Shown: one piece after another, positions 21,046-32,341 of the stretch
Numbering within the stretch: the stretch's first letter is position 1
How the letters are laid out: each line of letters starts with the position of its first letter
NCBI RefSeq assembly: GCF_040954645.1
Contig: NC_092808.1
Span: 88,390,042-88,454,041 of the forward strand
Length of the DNA stretch: 64,000 bases
Reading direction: 5' to 3'
Origin: Diabrotica undecimpunctata
Taxonomy: Eukaryota > Arthropoda > Insecta > Coleoptera > Chrysomelidae
Translations under genes and position numbers: made by a program
The notes under the pieces: model-generated
The model's database searches: none
Seen by the model: the letters and a program-made list of their open reading frames with translations, nothing else
Told to the model about the DNA's origin: nothing

Positions 21046-21778
21046 CTCTTCGCTCCATGTATATTCTTTGCCTTCTTCTGTCAACTTTGTTAATGGCTTG
21101 GAGATGTTGGCAAATCCTTTGACAAAACGTCGGTAATATGTACATAGGCCAAGAAAACTTCTAATTTCGTGTTTATCTCTTGGTACTGGCCAATCCTTAA
21201 TTGCTGTAAGTTTTTCAGGATCAGCTGTTACACCATTACTTGCTACAATATGTCCTAAGTACTTCACTTCTCGTCGAAACAAGTGACATTTCTTCGGACT
21301 TAACTTCAAATTCGCTGGCCACAATCGTTGAAAGACTTCTGTCAAATTATTGGCATGTTCATCGAAGGATCTTCCAACTAAAATTACATCATCCAAATAA
21401 ACCAGGCATGTTTTCCATGTTAGACCTCTTAAAACTGCCTCCATTAATCTTTCAAATGTGACCGGGGCATTACATAAACCAAAAGGCATAACTGTGAACT
21501 GCCAAAGCCCTGATCCTATCGAAAATGAGTTTTTTTCACGATCAGCTGACTCCATGTCTACGTGCCAATATCCACTTTTCAGATCGAGTGTGGAGAACCA
21601 ACGAGAACCAGAAAGTGTATTCAAAGTATCGTCTATTCTAGGCAAAGGATAACTATCTTTTTTAGTTACCGCATTGAGCTGTCGGTAGTAAATACAAAAA
21701 CGCATTAACCATCTTTCTTCTTTACTAGCACTACTGGTGATGTCCATGGACTGTTTGATGGTTCAATTACCCCTAATA
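21031..21778 (-). pseudogene. Ty3/Gypsy reverse transcriptase domain
   Basis: After GVIEPSNSPWTSPVVLVK and one frameshift, the 238-residue frame shows the RT palm: YRQLNAVTKKDSYPLPRID, FSTLDLKSGYW (first catalytic Asp), FTVMPFGLCNAPVTFERLM, LVYLDDVILVGRS (catalytic DD), KYLGHIVASNGV and SFLGLCTYYRRFVKGFA. The core aspartates are intact. The motif style is that of the gypsy/mdg group. The RNase H domain that should follow is deleted. Confidence 0.9.
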
Positions 21779-22110
21779 ATTATGGAAAACTGTTGATATG
21801 TAGGTAGTTTGGTACATAAAATTAATCAGGACCGGTTGTTCATGTTTATCCAACGGTTAATTCAGGGCTTGCGGAAATCTAGGACTTCAATCTCCATTCT
21901 ACACTGAAAATTTGTAGCGTATACTGAATTTCCATGAATACTGGATTAACTATTGAATGAATTACCGGCCCTTAGAGGTCAGCTAGGATTATGCGAATTA
22001 GAAGTACTTGTATAATTTAATGTAAGAATTTAAATAATAGGTAATAAATTTTAATTGGTAAAAAACGTACCTAGTTTATTGTATTTTCAATAGATATAAA
22101 TATTCACTAC
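21779..22110. other. Unassigned AT-rich spacer
   Basis: Nothing recognised. It should hold the 3' end (inverted repeat) of the P element, but I could not identify it. Confidence 0.3.
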
Positions 22111-22129
22111 ATAATTATTTTTTTCCTTT

Positions 22130-23340
22130 TTTAAATATTTTTCCTTGATTGATCATTAATGTCTTTATTTTGGTTTCTTTTGGCACTGGTAACCTGGCTC
22201 TTAAAGCATTTATTAAAATACTTAATCCGCATGAATATCCTTTGTCTGCAGTATGTTTTTACGAGAACATCCAAACAATGACTGGAAACATACTCTACAC
22301 TTCAATGTATAATTTTCTTATCCCGATTTAGGCTTTCAGCTTGAAAATTTTGGAAATATTTTTCCATTGTCATCACTTGGTCTACCCATTCCGATGATGC
22401 ATTTATGAGTCCACCAAATGATAAATGTTGTACCTACCCAGAATGGTAGTGATGGTACAGAATAATTATGAACATTTATATTTTGTTTCTCATAGGTATC
22501 TGTTTCGGTTTCTTTTGTTATATTAGATGGAATGTGTGATTAGTCTCAACTACTGCTACTTTGACTTTGCAGATCCACGAACACACTTGTGGGTACTTCA
22601 GGTGGCAACATATTTATCTTTGCTTGTTTAAAAGCTTTTACAACGATATATTCTTCATTTTCTTGATCACCATAATGAGAAACGTTAGTAGTTCTTTGGA
22701 TTCTTCCTGGATTTTTTCCTAGTATTATCATTCAAACTCCGTAAAGGTTATTTAGAGGTGAAAGATGGTCATGTAATCCACCCCTTGTTCTCAACTAAAA
22801 ATACAAAATAATTTAACATATGCTTAAAATAAGTAACAAATTATTTCTTACCTGCGATAAAAAGTTTTCCAGACAATTTTGGTTTAATCTGTGTCAATAA
22901 ATAAGAAATTTTGTATTTTTCTTTTAAGTCAGTAAATAATGACTGGATAAATTTGGAGGATATTATAATGCCCGTTAGAAAATTTGTATAAATTTTTTCT
23001 AATGCACACCAGTTTAGTAACAATATCAATTACTAGAGCCAATAACCTATTTTGTTCTCCCAAAATGTCCATTCCATAAGGTCGTTCTAAGATAGATCCC
23101 CAAGTTTTTGTGCTGCGATTTTTTTATCCCTGGCTGCATTTTGAAAATATCGTTTTAAGGCTTTTGCAGTTGTGTAAGATTCTAATTCTGCAGCAAGTTC
23201 AACATTTTGTCTCTGCATTTTTTTTACCTCTAAATGATCTGAAGTCAGCCTATATACGGAACTTATTTCTATTGCTGCAGCTTCAATTAGTTCTTTTAAT
23301 AAATCTTTTTTCAATACACTTCCACTTCATGTTCAAATCC
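22130..23340 (-). pseudogene. P-element (THAP9-like) transposase, C-terminal half
   Basis: Minus strand, in order: KKDLLKELIEAAA; RLTSDHLEVKKMQRQNVELA and ALKRYF (central RNase H-like region); YGMDILGEQNRLLAL; TGIIISSKFIQSLF and YKISYLLTQ; a 57-base intron with GTAAG...TTTTAG ends at 22795-22851; then LRTRGGLHDHLSPLNNLYG and IILGKNPG, the P-superfamily GGLHDHxSPL signature; finally GGLINASSEWVDQVMTMEKY and YCRQRIFMRIKYFNKC. Several frameshifts and stops. The 12 bases 23329-23340 recur at 47894-47905, where the N-terminal half of the same gene resumes, so the two halves were one gene before the Jockey insertion. Confidence 0.85.
23329..23340. repeat. Target-site duplication of the Jockey element, left copy
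   Basis: ATGTTCAAATCC, identical to 47894-47905. It encodes P-element residues (minus strand GFEH) at both places. Confidence 0.9.
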
Positions 23341-23646
23341 GTAGTAGCAATCTGATTCTCGAAGCGTGAACATGTACCGTCATTCAAAGCGCTAGAGAAC
23401 TTCCTTATCGTACAACTACCTAATTTACTAGTAATTATCTTATCAGCATCAAATAATTGTTAAAGTGAAAAGTAACAAAAACTAAGTGATTAGTCAAACA
23501 AACAAAAGAAATATGTTCCCTTCGGGGAACTTTTAGGATTTGATAATAATGTCCAACCAATTTATCAACAAATGAATACTGTACAGGATGTCAGAACAAT
23601 AAATAACCAGAACCAGTCAAACCAAACAGCAGTAAAACAGCAAGTA
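23341..23646 (+). pseudogene. Jockey 5' UTR and ORF1 N-terminus
   Basis: A 5' UTR of about 170 bases, then an ATG at 23512 (MFPSGNF) and, after one frameshift, a Gln/Asn-rich stretch (NNVQPIYQQMNTVQD; NNQNQSNQTAVKQQ). The same kind of composition continues at 26785 (SNQTPSNQIPNQ), on the other side of the inserted transposon, supporting continuity. Confidence 0.65.
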
Positions 23647-23687
23647 TAGTAGAAACGATATGAATTGGGAAAGAACAATTTTTGGGG

Positions 23688-24290
23688 TCCGGTCAGTAAT
23701 TCTACGGCGAACATAGAAATAAAGATAAATCTTTGTAATTCTGTAATTATTGATTACTCCTGGTATTAGTCCACATGGATATTGGCGTGGCTTATTACTT
23801 TTTAACGTATCTTATTGGGTAATACTGAAATGTAATTGGTCAAATTTTTCGGAAGTGCATACACTGAAACCAAATCTGGCTTTGCCGTTATCTGGCAAAA
23901 ATTGCTTCTCATGTTTCAAAGGCGGCAAGCATATAATAAACAGAATAACAGTGTCGTCGTGATAAACTTATAATTATTTTATTTTTATAATAAAATTAAT
24001 AAGCACATTACATTTCATTTGCATTATGTATGTATATACGTTTAATCATCAATTTTAAATTTCAATAAAAGTTAAGGAATTTTTCGGGTCCAGTCCCGAA
24101 TAATTCAGAAATATAAACATTATTTGTAATTGATCACTAACGGTATTGTCCACATTGCAGCTGTGGCTTATTACTTTCTACGTATCTTATCGGGCAACTG
24201 AAGTGTAATTAGTCAAATTCTTCAGAAGTTATTACGCTCAAACTTTATCGTTATCTGGTCAAAAATGCCTTCTCAGGTTTCTCATACTAA
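23688..24290 (+). repeat. Diverged tandem duplication (about 230 bp) upstream of the transposase
   Basis: Two related blocks at about 23688-23930 and 24080-24290. Both contain a GTCC-CAGT start, a GTGGCTTATTACTTT block, ACGTATCTTAT-GGG and CGTTATCTGG. Identity is perhaps 70 percent by eye. They lie between the left TIR and the transposase start and could be promoter or transposase-binding duplications. Confidence 0.6.
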
Positions 24291-24395
24291 ACGATATATT
24301 CAGTCGTCGATATATCGTCGTGTACGACAGCAAGTTCACGTATATTTTTAATATTTTTGTGCAAACAGTAGAAATAAGTTGTAAATACATTAAAG

Positions 24396-25816
24396 ATGGC
24401 TTTTTGGCGACCATTTGAATGTGATACCAACGAGAATACTAGCGACAATCCAACGGATGATTTAGGTATGTAAATTCTTATTTAAAACAAGTTTAATAAT
24501 TAGTTGTATAGGGATGCTCGGTCATAATATTCACCCTTAATCTACTTTTTTTAACAATTAAAAGTAAAAATATTTCTTTTAGATCCAACACCAATAAATT
24601 GGGAATTTGTAAATAAGGACTTACATATTAAAGCGCAAAGGATTATTCTAAATATATATTCCTGTTTAAGAGGCGAAAATAGTAAACTTTCGGAAAATAA
24701 TATTGTGTTAAGGATATGTGAACTTACCAAAGATTTGGACAAAACCTTAAAAAGATTGATAAGGCCACTAAAGACGTTATTTGTCGCTATGTCTACGAAT
24801 TTTATCAGGACAACAAAGTTCCAACGTTGGAAATGCTTCAGGGCAATTTGAAAATATATCCCGATTATGCATATAAATCCCTTTATACATTGAGGCGTGT
24901 TTTAATAGAATGCGGATTTAGTTATAAAAAATTAGACAAGAGAATGGTAATTATGGAATCTACAAGGATTGTGAAACAGAGGCAACATTATTTACGTAAA
25001 ATAAAGGAATATCGATATGACAATAGAGACATTGTGTATCTTGATGAAACGTGGTTTGACACCCATGATGTAGTTCAATATGGCTGGATGGATGATAGCA
25101 AAAAGTGCTGCTTGAGTGCTCCTTGTTCGAGAGGAAAAAGAATTATAATTCTACATGCTGGAACTAAGAGCGGGTTTGTACCTAATGCCTTGTTATTATC
25201 GGCCAAAAACATTAAACAGTCATCAGCTGATTATCATGAGGATATGACGGCTGAACTTTTCGAAAAATGGGCAACGGAACAGCTTTTACCGAATATTAAA
25301 ACAAATTCCGTGATAGTAATGGACAATGCGTCATAACATTCTAGACTCTACACCAAAATTCCAAATACTAGCTCCAAGAAGGGAGATATCATAGAATTTA
25401 TGGATAACAAAGGCATGGCAACACCTAGTAAATGTACCAAAAAGGAATGGTTGCAATTAATTAAGCAACAAAATTTTCAAAAAGAATATGTAATAGATAA
25501 ACTCTTTGAACGCCACGGGCATACGGTTTTACGGCTCCCTCCATATCATTGTGTTTTCAACCCAATTGAAATGATATGGGCCGATGTGAAAAAGGAATTG
25601 CGGAAAATGAATCAATCTCCCCAATTAAGTGACGTTGTTGTCCAAAATATAAGAACAGTGATCGAAGAACTTAACAAAACTGACATTTGGAAAAATTGTG
25701 TAGCTCATGTTCAAGTAAAAGAAAAAGAATATCCTACTTTACCACCAATTGAACCGGTAGTTATAAACACAAACGACGACTCAAGTTCTGGACACACGGA
25801 TAGTGATAGTGTTTAA
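24396..25816 (+). pseudogene. Transposase of the DD81E-spaced Tc1/mariner-like element
   Basis: Exon 1 (24396-24465, MAFWRPFECDTNENTS) is followed by a GT...AG intron and exon 2 from 24583. Residues RYVYEFYQDNKVPTLEMLQG and YTLRRVLIECGFSYKKLDKR form the DNA-binding half. The catalytic core follows: IVYLDETWFDTH (D1, codon at 25043), VIVMDNAS (D2, codon at 25322) and CVFNPIEMIW (E, codon at 25568). There are 81 residues between D2 and E, far more than the 34-39 of classic Tc1/mariner, similar to what has been called DD82E. Defects: one frameshift near 24728 and one TAA at 25334 just after D2, where the family has Tyr. Otherwise intact. Confidence 0.8.
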
Positions 25817-25819
25817 TTG

Positions 25820-26774
25820 TGTGAATATTTCCACAAAGACTTCCACAACTTGTCAAAGATATGTTCTGTGTACCGTAGTAAATGTGATCTCTCCATTAAT
25901 CTATAACCTAAAGACAATTCGACTGGAAGACGAATTGGCCGATTTCATGTAAGTATCTTTAAAAAATAAGCTTTTTAAACCGATGAAACTTGTTTTGAGC
26001 GTAACTTGCTTACATTTGATGCTAGCAACTTTTTTAAAAATCAAAAATAAAGATTCCTTTAAACAATTTAAAAAAAAAATTTTTTTTGATTACTTTTTGA
26101 ATTTATAACTCTGCTTCTGCTGGGTATACAGACTTCATACATATACCATTGTTTTCAATTTTTTATAAACTGTATTTTTGCTAACAACATTTTTTCCATA
26201 AAATACTTACCTTTTGAGTTATTTGCGAGAAACCGTCCAAAAACGTGGTGTTTTTCTTGAAAAATGAATATATTCACTCGCAAATAACTCGAAAAGTATT
26301 GATTTAGTAAAAACCTCTATAGAACGAAAGTTGCCTAGAATTAGTCAGTTTATCCACTTCCGGACTTATTTTGGATGTATATCTTTTCACCCCCGAGAAG
26401 GGGCGGTACCCACCCCCAGGGCAAAAATACACATCGGCACAATATCACTTTTTTTCTTTGACACGTTAGCTATATGTGTATGCCAAATTTCATGTCAATC
26501 CCAGTGGTTCTTTAAAATTTAGAGGTTTTTACAATATTTTACCGTTAGTGAATGGACTATGTGAATTAACTTTTAATCATCTTTGGTGTCAAGTTCATAA
26601 AGAAATGTGAATAATTAACAATATTATTTCTGTTTAACAAAATATTAGACCTTAATTAAAAAATAAAAGTTTAATATTTAATTTCTATTGCGCCGCCTAT
26701 GTTTTACAGAAGGCGCCGACACTTGAGTATCGAATTTTGTTTTTATACTTGTCCAACTGACATCGTAAGTACTA
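25820..26774. other. AT-rich 3' noncoding part with an inverted repeat
   Basis: No coding potential. GAGTTATTTGCGAG at 26216-26229 has its exact complement at 26277-26290. The stretch 26380-26520 (GGGGCGGTACCCACCCCC and following) looks like a common interspersed repeat. It may be the transposon 3' region or an older insertion within it. Confidence 0.4.
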
Positions 26775-27872
26775 TACCATTTTTGTATTTTATTCAAGTC
26801 AAACCAAACACCATCTAACCAGATACCAAATCAAATGTCATGCCTAAACCAAATACCTATTCCAACCCAAATAACTATACCAAACCAGGTACAATTTCCT
26901 AGTCAATCAACTGCACAAAATATTCAAAACACTCAAAACCCTATTCAGTCCCAATACACAACAGTATCCACAAACCCTAAATGCTCACTCTCATCATCAC
27001 AAAACACCAATAACTACACGGATAGCGATAGCGACGTAGAACTTACCGAAACAGAAAACGAAAATAAACATCCTTGGCAAGAAGTTGGCAACAAGAGAAA
27101 AAGGATGAAAAGACAAACAACTTCAGAAATTCCCAACCAAATCCAAAAACAAAACAGATTTGATTCCCTCTCAAAAGAAAATCTAGATGAACAAACAGAC
27201 AATTTATCAAATACACAAAACACAAATATAACCAAAAAAGATCCCTCACCGCCACCAACCTATATTTATGAGTTACTGACTATAGTGCTATGATAGCAAA
27301 CCTTTCAACAGCAACTGCGGCCGAAACCTATTACACCAAAACCATTTCAAATAATACAGTAAAAATTAACCCTACAAACTCAGACACCTACAGGACATTC
27401 ATACAGCACCTTAGAAAAGAAAACATTGTAGATCACACTTACCAACCGAAACAAGAGAGGGCCTATAGAGTTGTCATAAGAGGATTACACCATTCAACAC
27501 CCACAGGAGATATCTCGCATGAATTAAATAATAAGGGTTTTAAAGTTCGCAACATAATTAATGTTAGACATAGAGTTACCAAAGAACCATTGCCCTTATT
27601 CTTTGTAGATATAGAGCCAAATGAAAACAACAAAAACATATTTAACCTGCAAGTCGTACGAAACTGCATAATAACAGTAGAACCACCTAGAATAAAAAAT
27701 ACAATAGTACAATGCACAAGGTGTCAAAAATACGGGCACTCAAAAAGTTACTGCCTGAGGCCATTCGCCTGAGTTAAATGCGGTGGATCACATGACACAA
27801 AAACCTGCAAAAAATCACGCGACACACCAGCAACATGTGCCTTATGTAATGGCAATCATTCAGCAAACTATA
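26775..27872 (+). pseudogene. Jockey ORF1 (Gag-like), central part
   Basis: An Asn/Gln-rich N-terminal region (NQIPIPTQITIPNQ), an acidic patch (DSDSDVELTETE), KHPWQEVGNKRKR, and after a frameshift near 27270 the conserved fold (RAYRVVIRGLHHSTPTGDIS; NIINVRHRVTKEPLPLFFVD) followed by zinc knuckles: CTRCQKYGHSKSYC, CGGSHDTKTC and CALCNGNH. These bind the element RNA. The frame is cut by the pogo element immediately after the third knuckle begins. One stop falls between knuckles 1 and 2 (near 27770). Confidence 0.8.
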
Positions 27873-30676
27873 GGGGAGAAGGGGGTTACTGTGGACCATT
27901 TTTACTTATTAGCAAATTAAAAAATATGTATAAGATTCTTATTGCCGAACTTACCTCACATATTTACGGTAAACATCAACTCAACTTTCGATGTGAATAT
28001 TTTATTTGTATCTTTCTTAATAGAACAAATATTTTGATTCAAATCGGAATCAATAATTTGTCCACAATGACCCCGTGGTGGGGTTAAAGTGGACAGAGTA
28101 TGGGGTTATAGTGGACGCATAGTAAAACATATACAGGAATACTGAAAACTTTATGTTAACAAAAAGAAACTACGATACATTATAAGAACTGAAATTAATA
28201 TTAAATGAAAATAATCTTCCTTGCCTTTTCGTGCCAGTGTCTACTGGGTGCTCCAAAATTCCGACAATATCGTTCTTGTCGACAACTGAGACATCTTCAA
28301 CTTCGGGAAATACGAAATTATTCACTTTTTTCCTTAAAAAATTAATTTGTACCTCCACATCTCGAATATCTACGATTTGGCCAACATAGTGTGTTACCGA
28401 TTTTTTACCCATAAATTTTACAAGTACGAAATCATTTTTCTCCATTTGTTTGTCCATAAAAATATCGTTGTCCTGACCATCATCTTCCATCCAGCCTTCA
28501 TCCTCTGATTCAAGTATTACTTCTGTAGAAGAATTGGAAGAGGAAGATTCTTTCCTACTCCTTTTTGGTTCATAGGAAAGAGATTTCTTCACTCTATTCT
28601 TTTCTCGCATTTCAGCTCTTACTTGCGCACGTCTTTCCTTCAAATCTTTAGCCTCTTTTTCAGCTTCCAACTGATCTTTCACTGGTGTGCTCGTGTAAAT
28701 AGTCGACTTTTTATTTTTTCTTGCTTTGGAGTTTGATGAGCGATCTGCTTTTAGAAAAGGGCGGCAGCTCTCAGGAGTAATAACAGCTGTTGATGTAGTT
28801 GCTACTGATGGTGAAAGCGTAATGGGAGCTACAGATAGCAGTCTTGTGGAGATTGAAGCAACTTCTAATATTCGCTCAGGATCTTCAGGATTTCTTGGGT
28901 TCATTGCTGTTGGTGGTTCTTGATTCCTATCTGTTGTTTCGGCAGCTTCATAATCCTCATCGGTGAATACAAGACGATTTATTGGCCATAAACCAGCAGA
29001 TCTGAATCCAGATGTTATATTCTTCATTGTAAATGCCACAGGAAAAGCAATACCGCACAGTTGAGCAACATCATATATTTGTATAGGTCTGCCTGGATGA
29101 TTTTGAAGCCAGTCTCCCATTGCAACCCGTAATGCAGCTTTATAAGAACCATATACTGCAACATCTAGCGGCTGTAGTTTGTGGCTACAATGTGGCGGAA
29201 ACGATAAAAGAGTAATTCCAAATTCTCTAGCTAAGTTTATAGCTTCCAAACTTATATGACTTGAATGATTATCCATTAATATCAGTAGAGGGTTTTCTTT
29301 AGAAGCACTTAAGTGCATTTTTATGTGCTTTAGTACTTCTAAAAATAATTCCGCAGTCATATAGCCAGACTGATGAGCCAGACCAATGCTCCCTATTGGT
29401 GCACCATCTAAGAACCGGTCTTTCATATTCTTCCTGGGGAATATGAAAACTGGAGGTATTGCTTGTCCAGTGGCTGTTATAATTCCGCACATTGTAACAT
29501 TTTCACCGCGTTCTTGAGAGGCCACAGCTCCTATTTGTTTTTTCCCTTTTCAGCTATACGTTTGGGTGGTGGTAAGACCGTGGGTATACCTGTCTCATCT
29601 AAATTTATTATCCTTTCTGGCCTTCCTTTAAATTTATCTAAAACTCCAATGTAATTATCAAAAAATAAATCCACGTTGGATTTGTTAAAGGCTGCATCTT
29701 GTGCTATGCTTGTATTTTCAGGTTTTCTAAGAGATAAATCTCCATGTCGTTTCATAAATGAATATATCCAGTCCTTTCCTGCTATCTTATTTTTAGTCCA
29801 ATTCGAAGGAATTTCTATTTGTAGAGCACTACCATACTCAAAAGCTAGGGTACAAGCCTGCTTGTAAGCCAAGCCATAATGTAATCGAGACGCCTTCTTA
29901 AGATAATTGACAATGTGTTGTTCTTGTTCATCAGAAAATATTTGGCGACCTCGAAATTTATTGACGCCAGAAACATTCAAGCTAACAATTTCTAACTCAT
30001 CTTCGTTACCTGAATCATCACCAGAGGGTATATTAGCATCTTGAAGGTTCCTCTTAGCCAAAATGACTCTTTTGTGAAGCATACTTTTTTCAATTCATAT
30101 TTCTCTGCAATATTTCTCAAGCTTCCTTTTTTTCTTAGGATATCCTTTATTGCACGCTCTACAACTTTTTTATCAATATCAGCTCTCGCCGTTTTTCTAC
30201 TGTAAGTCCTCATCTGAAACAAAAAAGCGATTTTTATCACATGATTTTTGGAAATATAATCATTTGTGGGGTTAGTGTGGACAGCTGATGATTTGTCCAC
30301 ACTAACCCCGAACGCCATGTTTGACAGTAACAATGGAATGACGTTTCGAAAAATGATAATTTTATCTCATTCCATATCAAATTTAGTAATTAAATATTCC
30401 AGAAGCCATACACTAACTTAGGTATACAATTAGTTCAATAACTTCAATTTTAGTATAATTTTACTTACGGTGTGAAATAAATGGATACAACACACAAAAT
30501 CACTTTCTGTCACTGGCGGCCATATTATAGAAAATATTTCAACCAACTTTTACGTGGTGTTCGGTGGCGTTAATAGTCACTTCCAGAACAGACTGGGCGG
30601 CAGATTTAAATGCGAGTTTTTAAATAATTAACTATGTCCACACTAACCCCATGTCCACACTAACCCCCCTCTCCCC
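27873..30676 (-). mobile_element. pogo-superfamily DNA transposon, 2804 bp
   Basis: TA duplications at 27871-27872 and 30677-30678 flank 24-bp inverted repeats that differ at two positions (inward GGGGAGA, a G run, then TTA-TGTGGAC). Removing the element and one TA restores Jockey ORF1. It encodes one minus-strand transposase. A 15-base motif of the form GGGGTTAGTGTGGAC recurs near both ends in both orientations. Confidence 0.9.
28170..30213 (-). pseudogene. pogo/Tigger-like transposase, two single-base frameshifts
   Basis: An ATG at 30213 (MRTYSRKTARADIDKKVVER) starts an N-terminal helix-turn-helix (AIKDILRKKGSLRNIAEKY), followed by a CENP-B-type DNA-binding domain (FSDEQEQHIVNYLKKAS; KDWIYSFMKRHGDLSLRKPE) and the DDE core: IINLDETGIPTV (D1), LLILMDNHSSHI (D2) and HKLQPLDVAVYGSYK (third D), giving 35 residues between D2 and D3. 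The C-terminus is long, charged and Ser-rich (SRKESSSSNSSTEVILESED) and ends near VGILEHPVDTG. It is read in three frames; both shifts, at about 30085 and 29530, are one-base losses in poly-A tracts. About 680 residues in all. Confidence 0.85.
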
Positions 30677-30917
30677 TAAAGGATGTGCTATATATAAAGA
30701 TAGTTATAAAGTAAATTCGAAAAACAAAAATATAACAAGCATCATTCCTATACCTAGAGTTGCAAGTCTAAATAATAGTAACACTAATGCTCACCACATA
30801 CGACAATCACATGTAACATATGCTCAAGTTGCAGCAACTAATACTTCTTCACACGACAACAACAATAATTCAAACCTTTCAAATAAACTTACAGAATTCC
30901 TCAACGAATTTAAAAAT
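30677..30917 (+). pseudogene. Jockey ORF1 segment between two insertions
   Basis: It continues the zinc-knuckle end (KGCAIYKDSYKVNSKN) and reads SHVTYAQVAATNTSS and LTEFLNEFKN, the conserved C-terminal part of Jockey ORF1 (TYAQVA). It ends at the 12-base duplication GAATTTAAAAAT. Confidence 0.8.
30906..30917. repeat. Target-site duplication of the CR1 composite, left copy
   Basis: GAATTTAAAAAT, identical to 35482-35493. Joining across it restores the ORF1 frame. Confidence 0.8.
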
Positions 30918-30980
30918 TAATTAAAATCCTTTGTAAAAGGTATATATTTAAAAACCCAAACGGGCTGTGTTAGACAAAAC

Positions 30981-31008
30981 GTTTTCGGAATACATCATTC
31001 CATCATCG
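30981..31008 (-). ncRNA. Degenerate hammerhead-like hairpin
   Basis: On the minus strand: CGATGAT, then a GGAAT/ATTCC stem with a 5-base loop, then GAAAAC. The same order as in the other copies (GA-box, hairpin, GAAA-C) with one extra U between box and stem. Likely derived from a Penelope-like terminus. Confidence 0.4.
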
Positions 31009-31171
31009 TGTCTAGGAGTACATGAATGTAGCCACTAAATATATGGGTAAAAACCCGTTAACAAATAATTAGTTACATTTGTTTGACAGTATTTCTTATA
31101 AATTATTAGGATGTTAAAGTTACCGTTGGATTAGGTAACATGGCGACATATGTATTATATACTTATCCAAG

Positions 31172-32312
31172 ATGGCGGAAAGTAAAAATGTGCCGTCACC
31201 TCTCTCTGTAGTAAAAGAGGTAGATTTTGAAGAGAATACATTTTAATGTTGTCAAACTAAGCCTAATAAAATACTCGTTTGTATAGTATGTGGAAATAGT
31301 TATCACATCTCATGTGCTGTGAAAAACAAAGTGAAATTCTTCAAGATAGGAGATTCACGTGTAATCTGTTGCCAAAATAGTGATGGACAACCCATCGAAT
31401 CATTTAGTGCCATAGCGATAGAAAATCAGTGGTTAAAAAGGCTGTTAGCTGAAAAAGATGATAAGTACAATTTATTATTAAATAACAATAATCTATTAAA
31501 ATCAAATAATGAACACTTGCTAGAAAAATTAAATTTATTGAAATCAGAAATAACCAGAACCAGAATCTCACAAAAACCCAACTCAACTGTTAATGAGGGT
31601 TTAATAAAAACTCAAGGTAATGAAGATAAGACGGCCAGTGTCCAGTTGACTAATTCTAAATACAAAACAAACAATGAAACTGACTCAAATAAAAATTTTA
31701 ATGATAAAAACTGTTGAAAGGAATTCCAATATACAGGGCATTTCAAAAATTACTGCAAACAAATTAAATGCACAATTAATGGAAATTCAAACCAAACAAA
31801 CATGTGACTACATTACAAATTTAGTTGTTGAGAATGAGGAAAGCACAAAAATAAATCTTAATCATATCACAACAGGGGGTTCAGAGAATAAAGCCGACGA
31901 TGAACGATATCAGATTGTGACAACAAGACGCAAGAAAATAATGGGAACTGGAATTGGTGATAAGGATTTCCATGGACAATCCGAAAAACCAGACAAAAAA
32001 TTGTGGCTATTCATCTCAAAAGTTCCGGATAGTGTAAATGAGGACCACATCAAGAGTTTCATAATAACTAAGACAAACTGTGAGAATATACAAGTAAAAC
32101 CAACTGACCATAAAAGAAGGGATAATCAATGTTTTATGATAGGTGTACTACCTGACTTAAGGGAAGAAATTTACAATCCTGCTTTTTGGCCGAAAAAAAT
32201 TGGCATTGAACGATTTAACTTTAGGTTAGGAAGAAGATTCTTAGATCGAGAGCATCATAATAGAGGTCTGTCAACTGGAGAAGATAGACCAGACTCTTTT
32301 TTAGTCAAATAA
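31172..32312 (+). pseudogene. CR1-like ORF1 with PHD-like finger
   Basis: Starts at ATG 31172 (MAESKNVPSPLSVVKEVDF). A stop at about 31244 precedes a Cys/His finger (CCQTKPNKILVCIVCGNSYH, ISCAVKN, VICC), PHD-like. A coiled coil follows (LLAEKDDKYNLLLNNNNLLK; LLEKLNLLKSEI). After a frameshift near 31700 comes a conserved C-terminal fold (KKLWLFISKVPDSVNEDHIK; QCFMIGVLPDLREEIYNPAF; FWPKKIGIERFNFR) found in CR1-type ORF1 proteins. Two defects in all; the role is presumably RNA binding in the ribonucleoprotein. Confidence 0.7.
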
Positions 32313-32341
32313 ATCCAAGAGAAACGTTACTTTTATCATCA

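Larger units (their letters stand above)
19980..21778 (-). mobile_element. Ty3/Gypsy pol remnant with a fused macro domain
   Basis: A single minus-strand Ty3/Gypsy pol gene with RT, then (after an internal deletion of RNase H and the N-terminal integrase at about 21030-21060) the integrase core, then a C-terminal extension. No LTRs were found at either end. Frameshifts and stops lie near 21720, 21040, 20535 and 20373. The C-terminal extension is a macro domain in the same frame as the integrase tail, which is unusual for this family. Confidence 0.8.
23647..26774 (+). mobile_element. IS630/Tc1/mariner-superfamily transposon with long D-E spacing
   Basis: TA dinucleotides at 23645-23646 and 26775-26776 flank imperfect inverted repeats (left TAGTAGAAACGATATGAATT, right end reading inward TAGTACTTACGATGTCAGTT; roughly 19 of 27 matching). 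The transposase gene with one intron lies at 24396-25816. The element interrupts the Gln/Asn-rich part of Jockey ORF1. About 950 AT-rich noncoding bases follow the gene. The TIR match is moderate, so the exact ends need confirmation. Confidence 0.6.
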
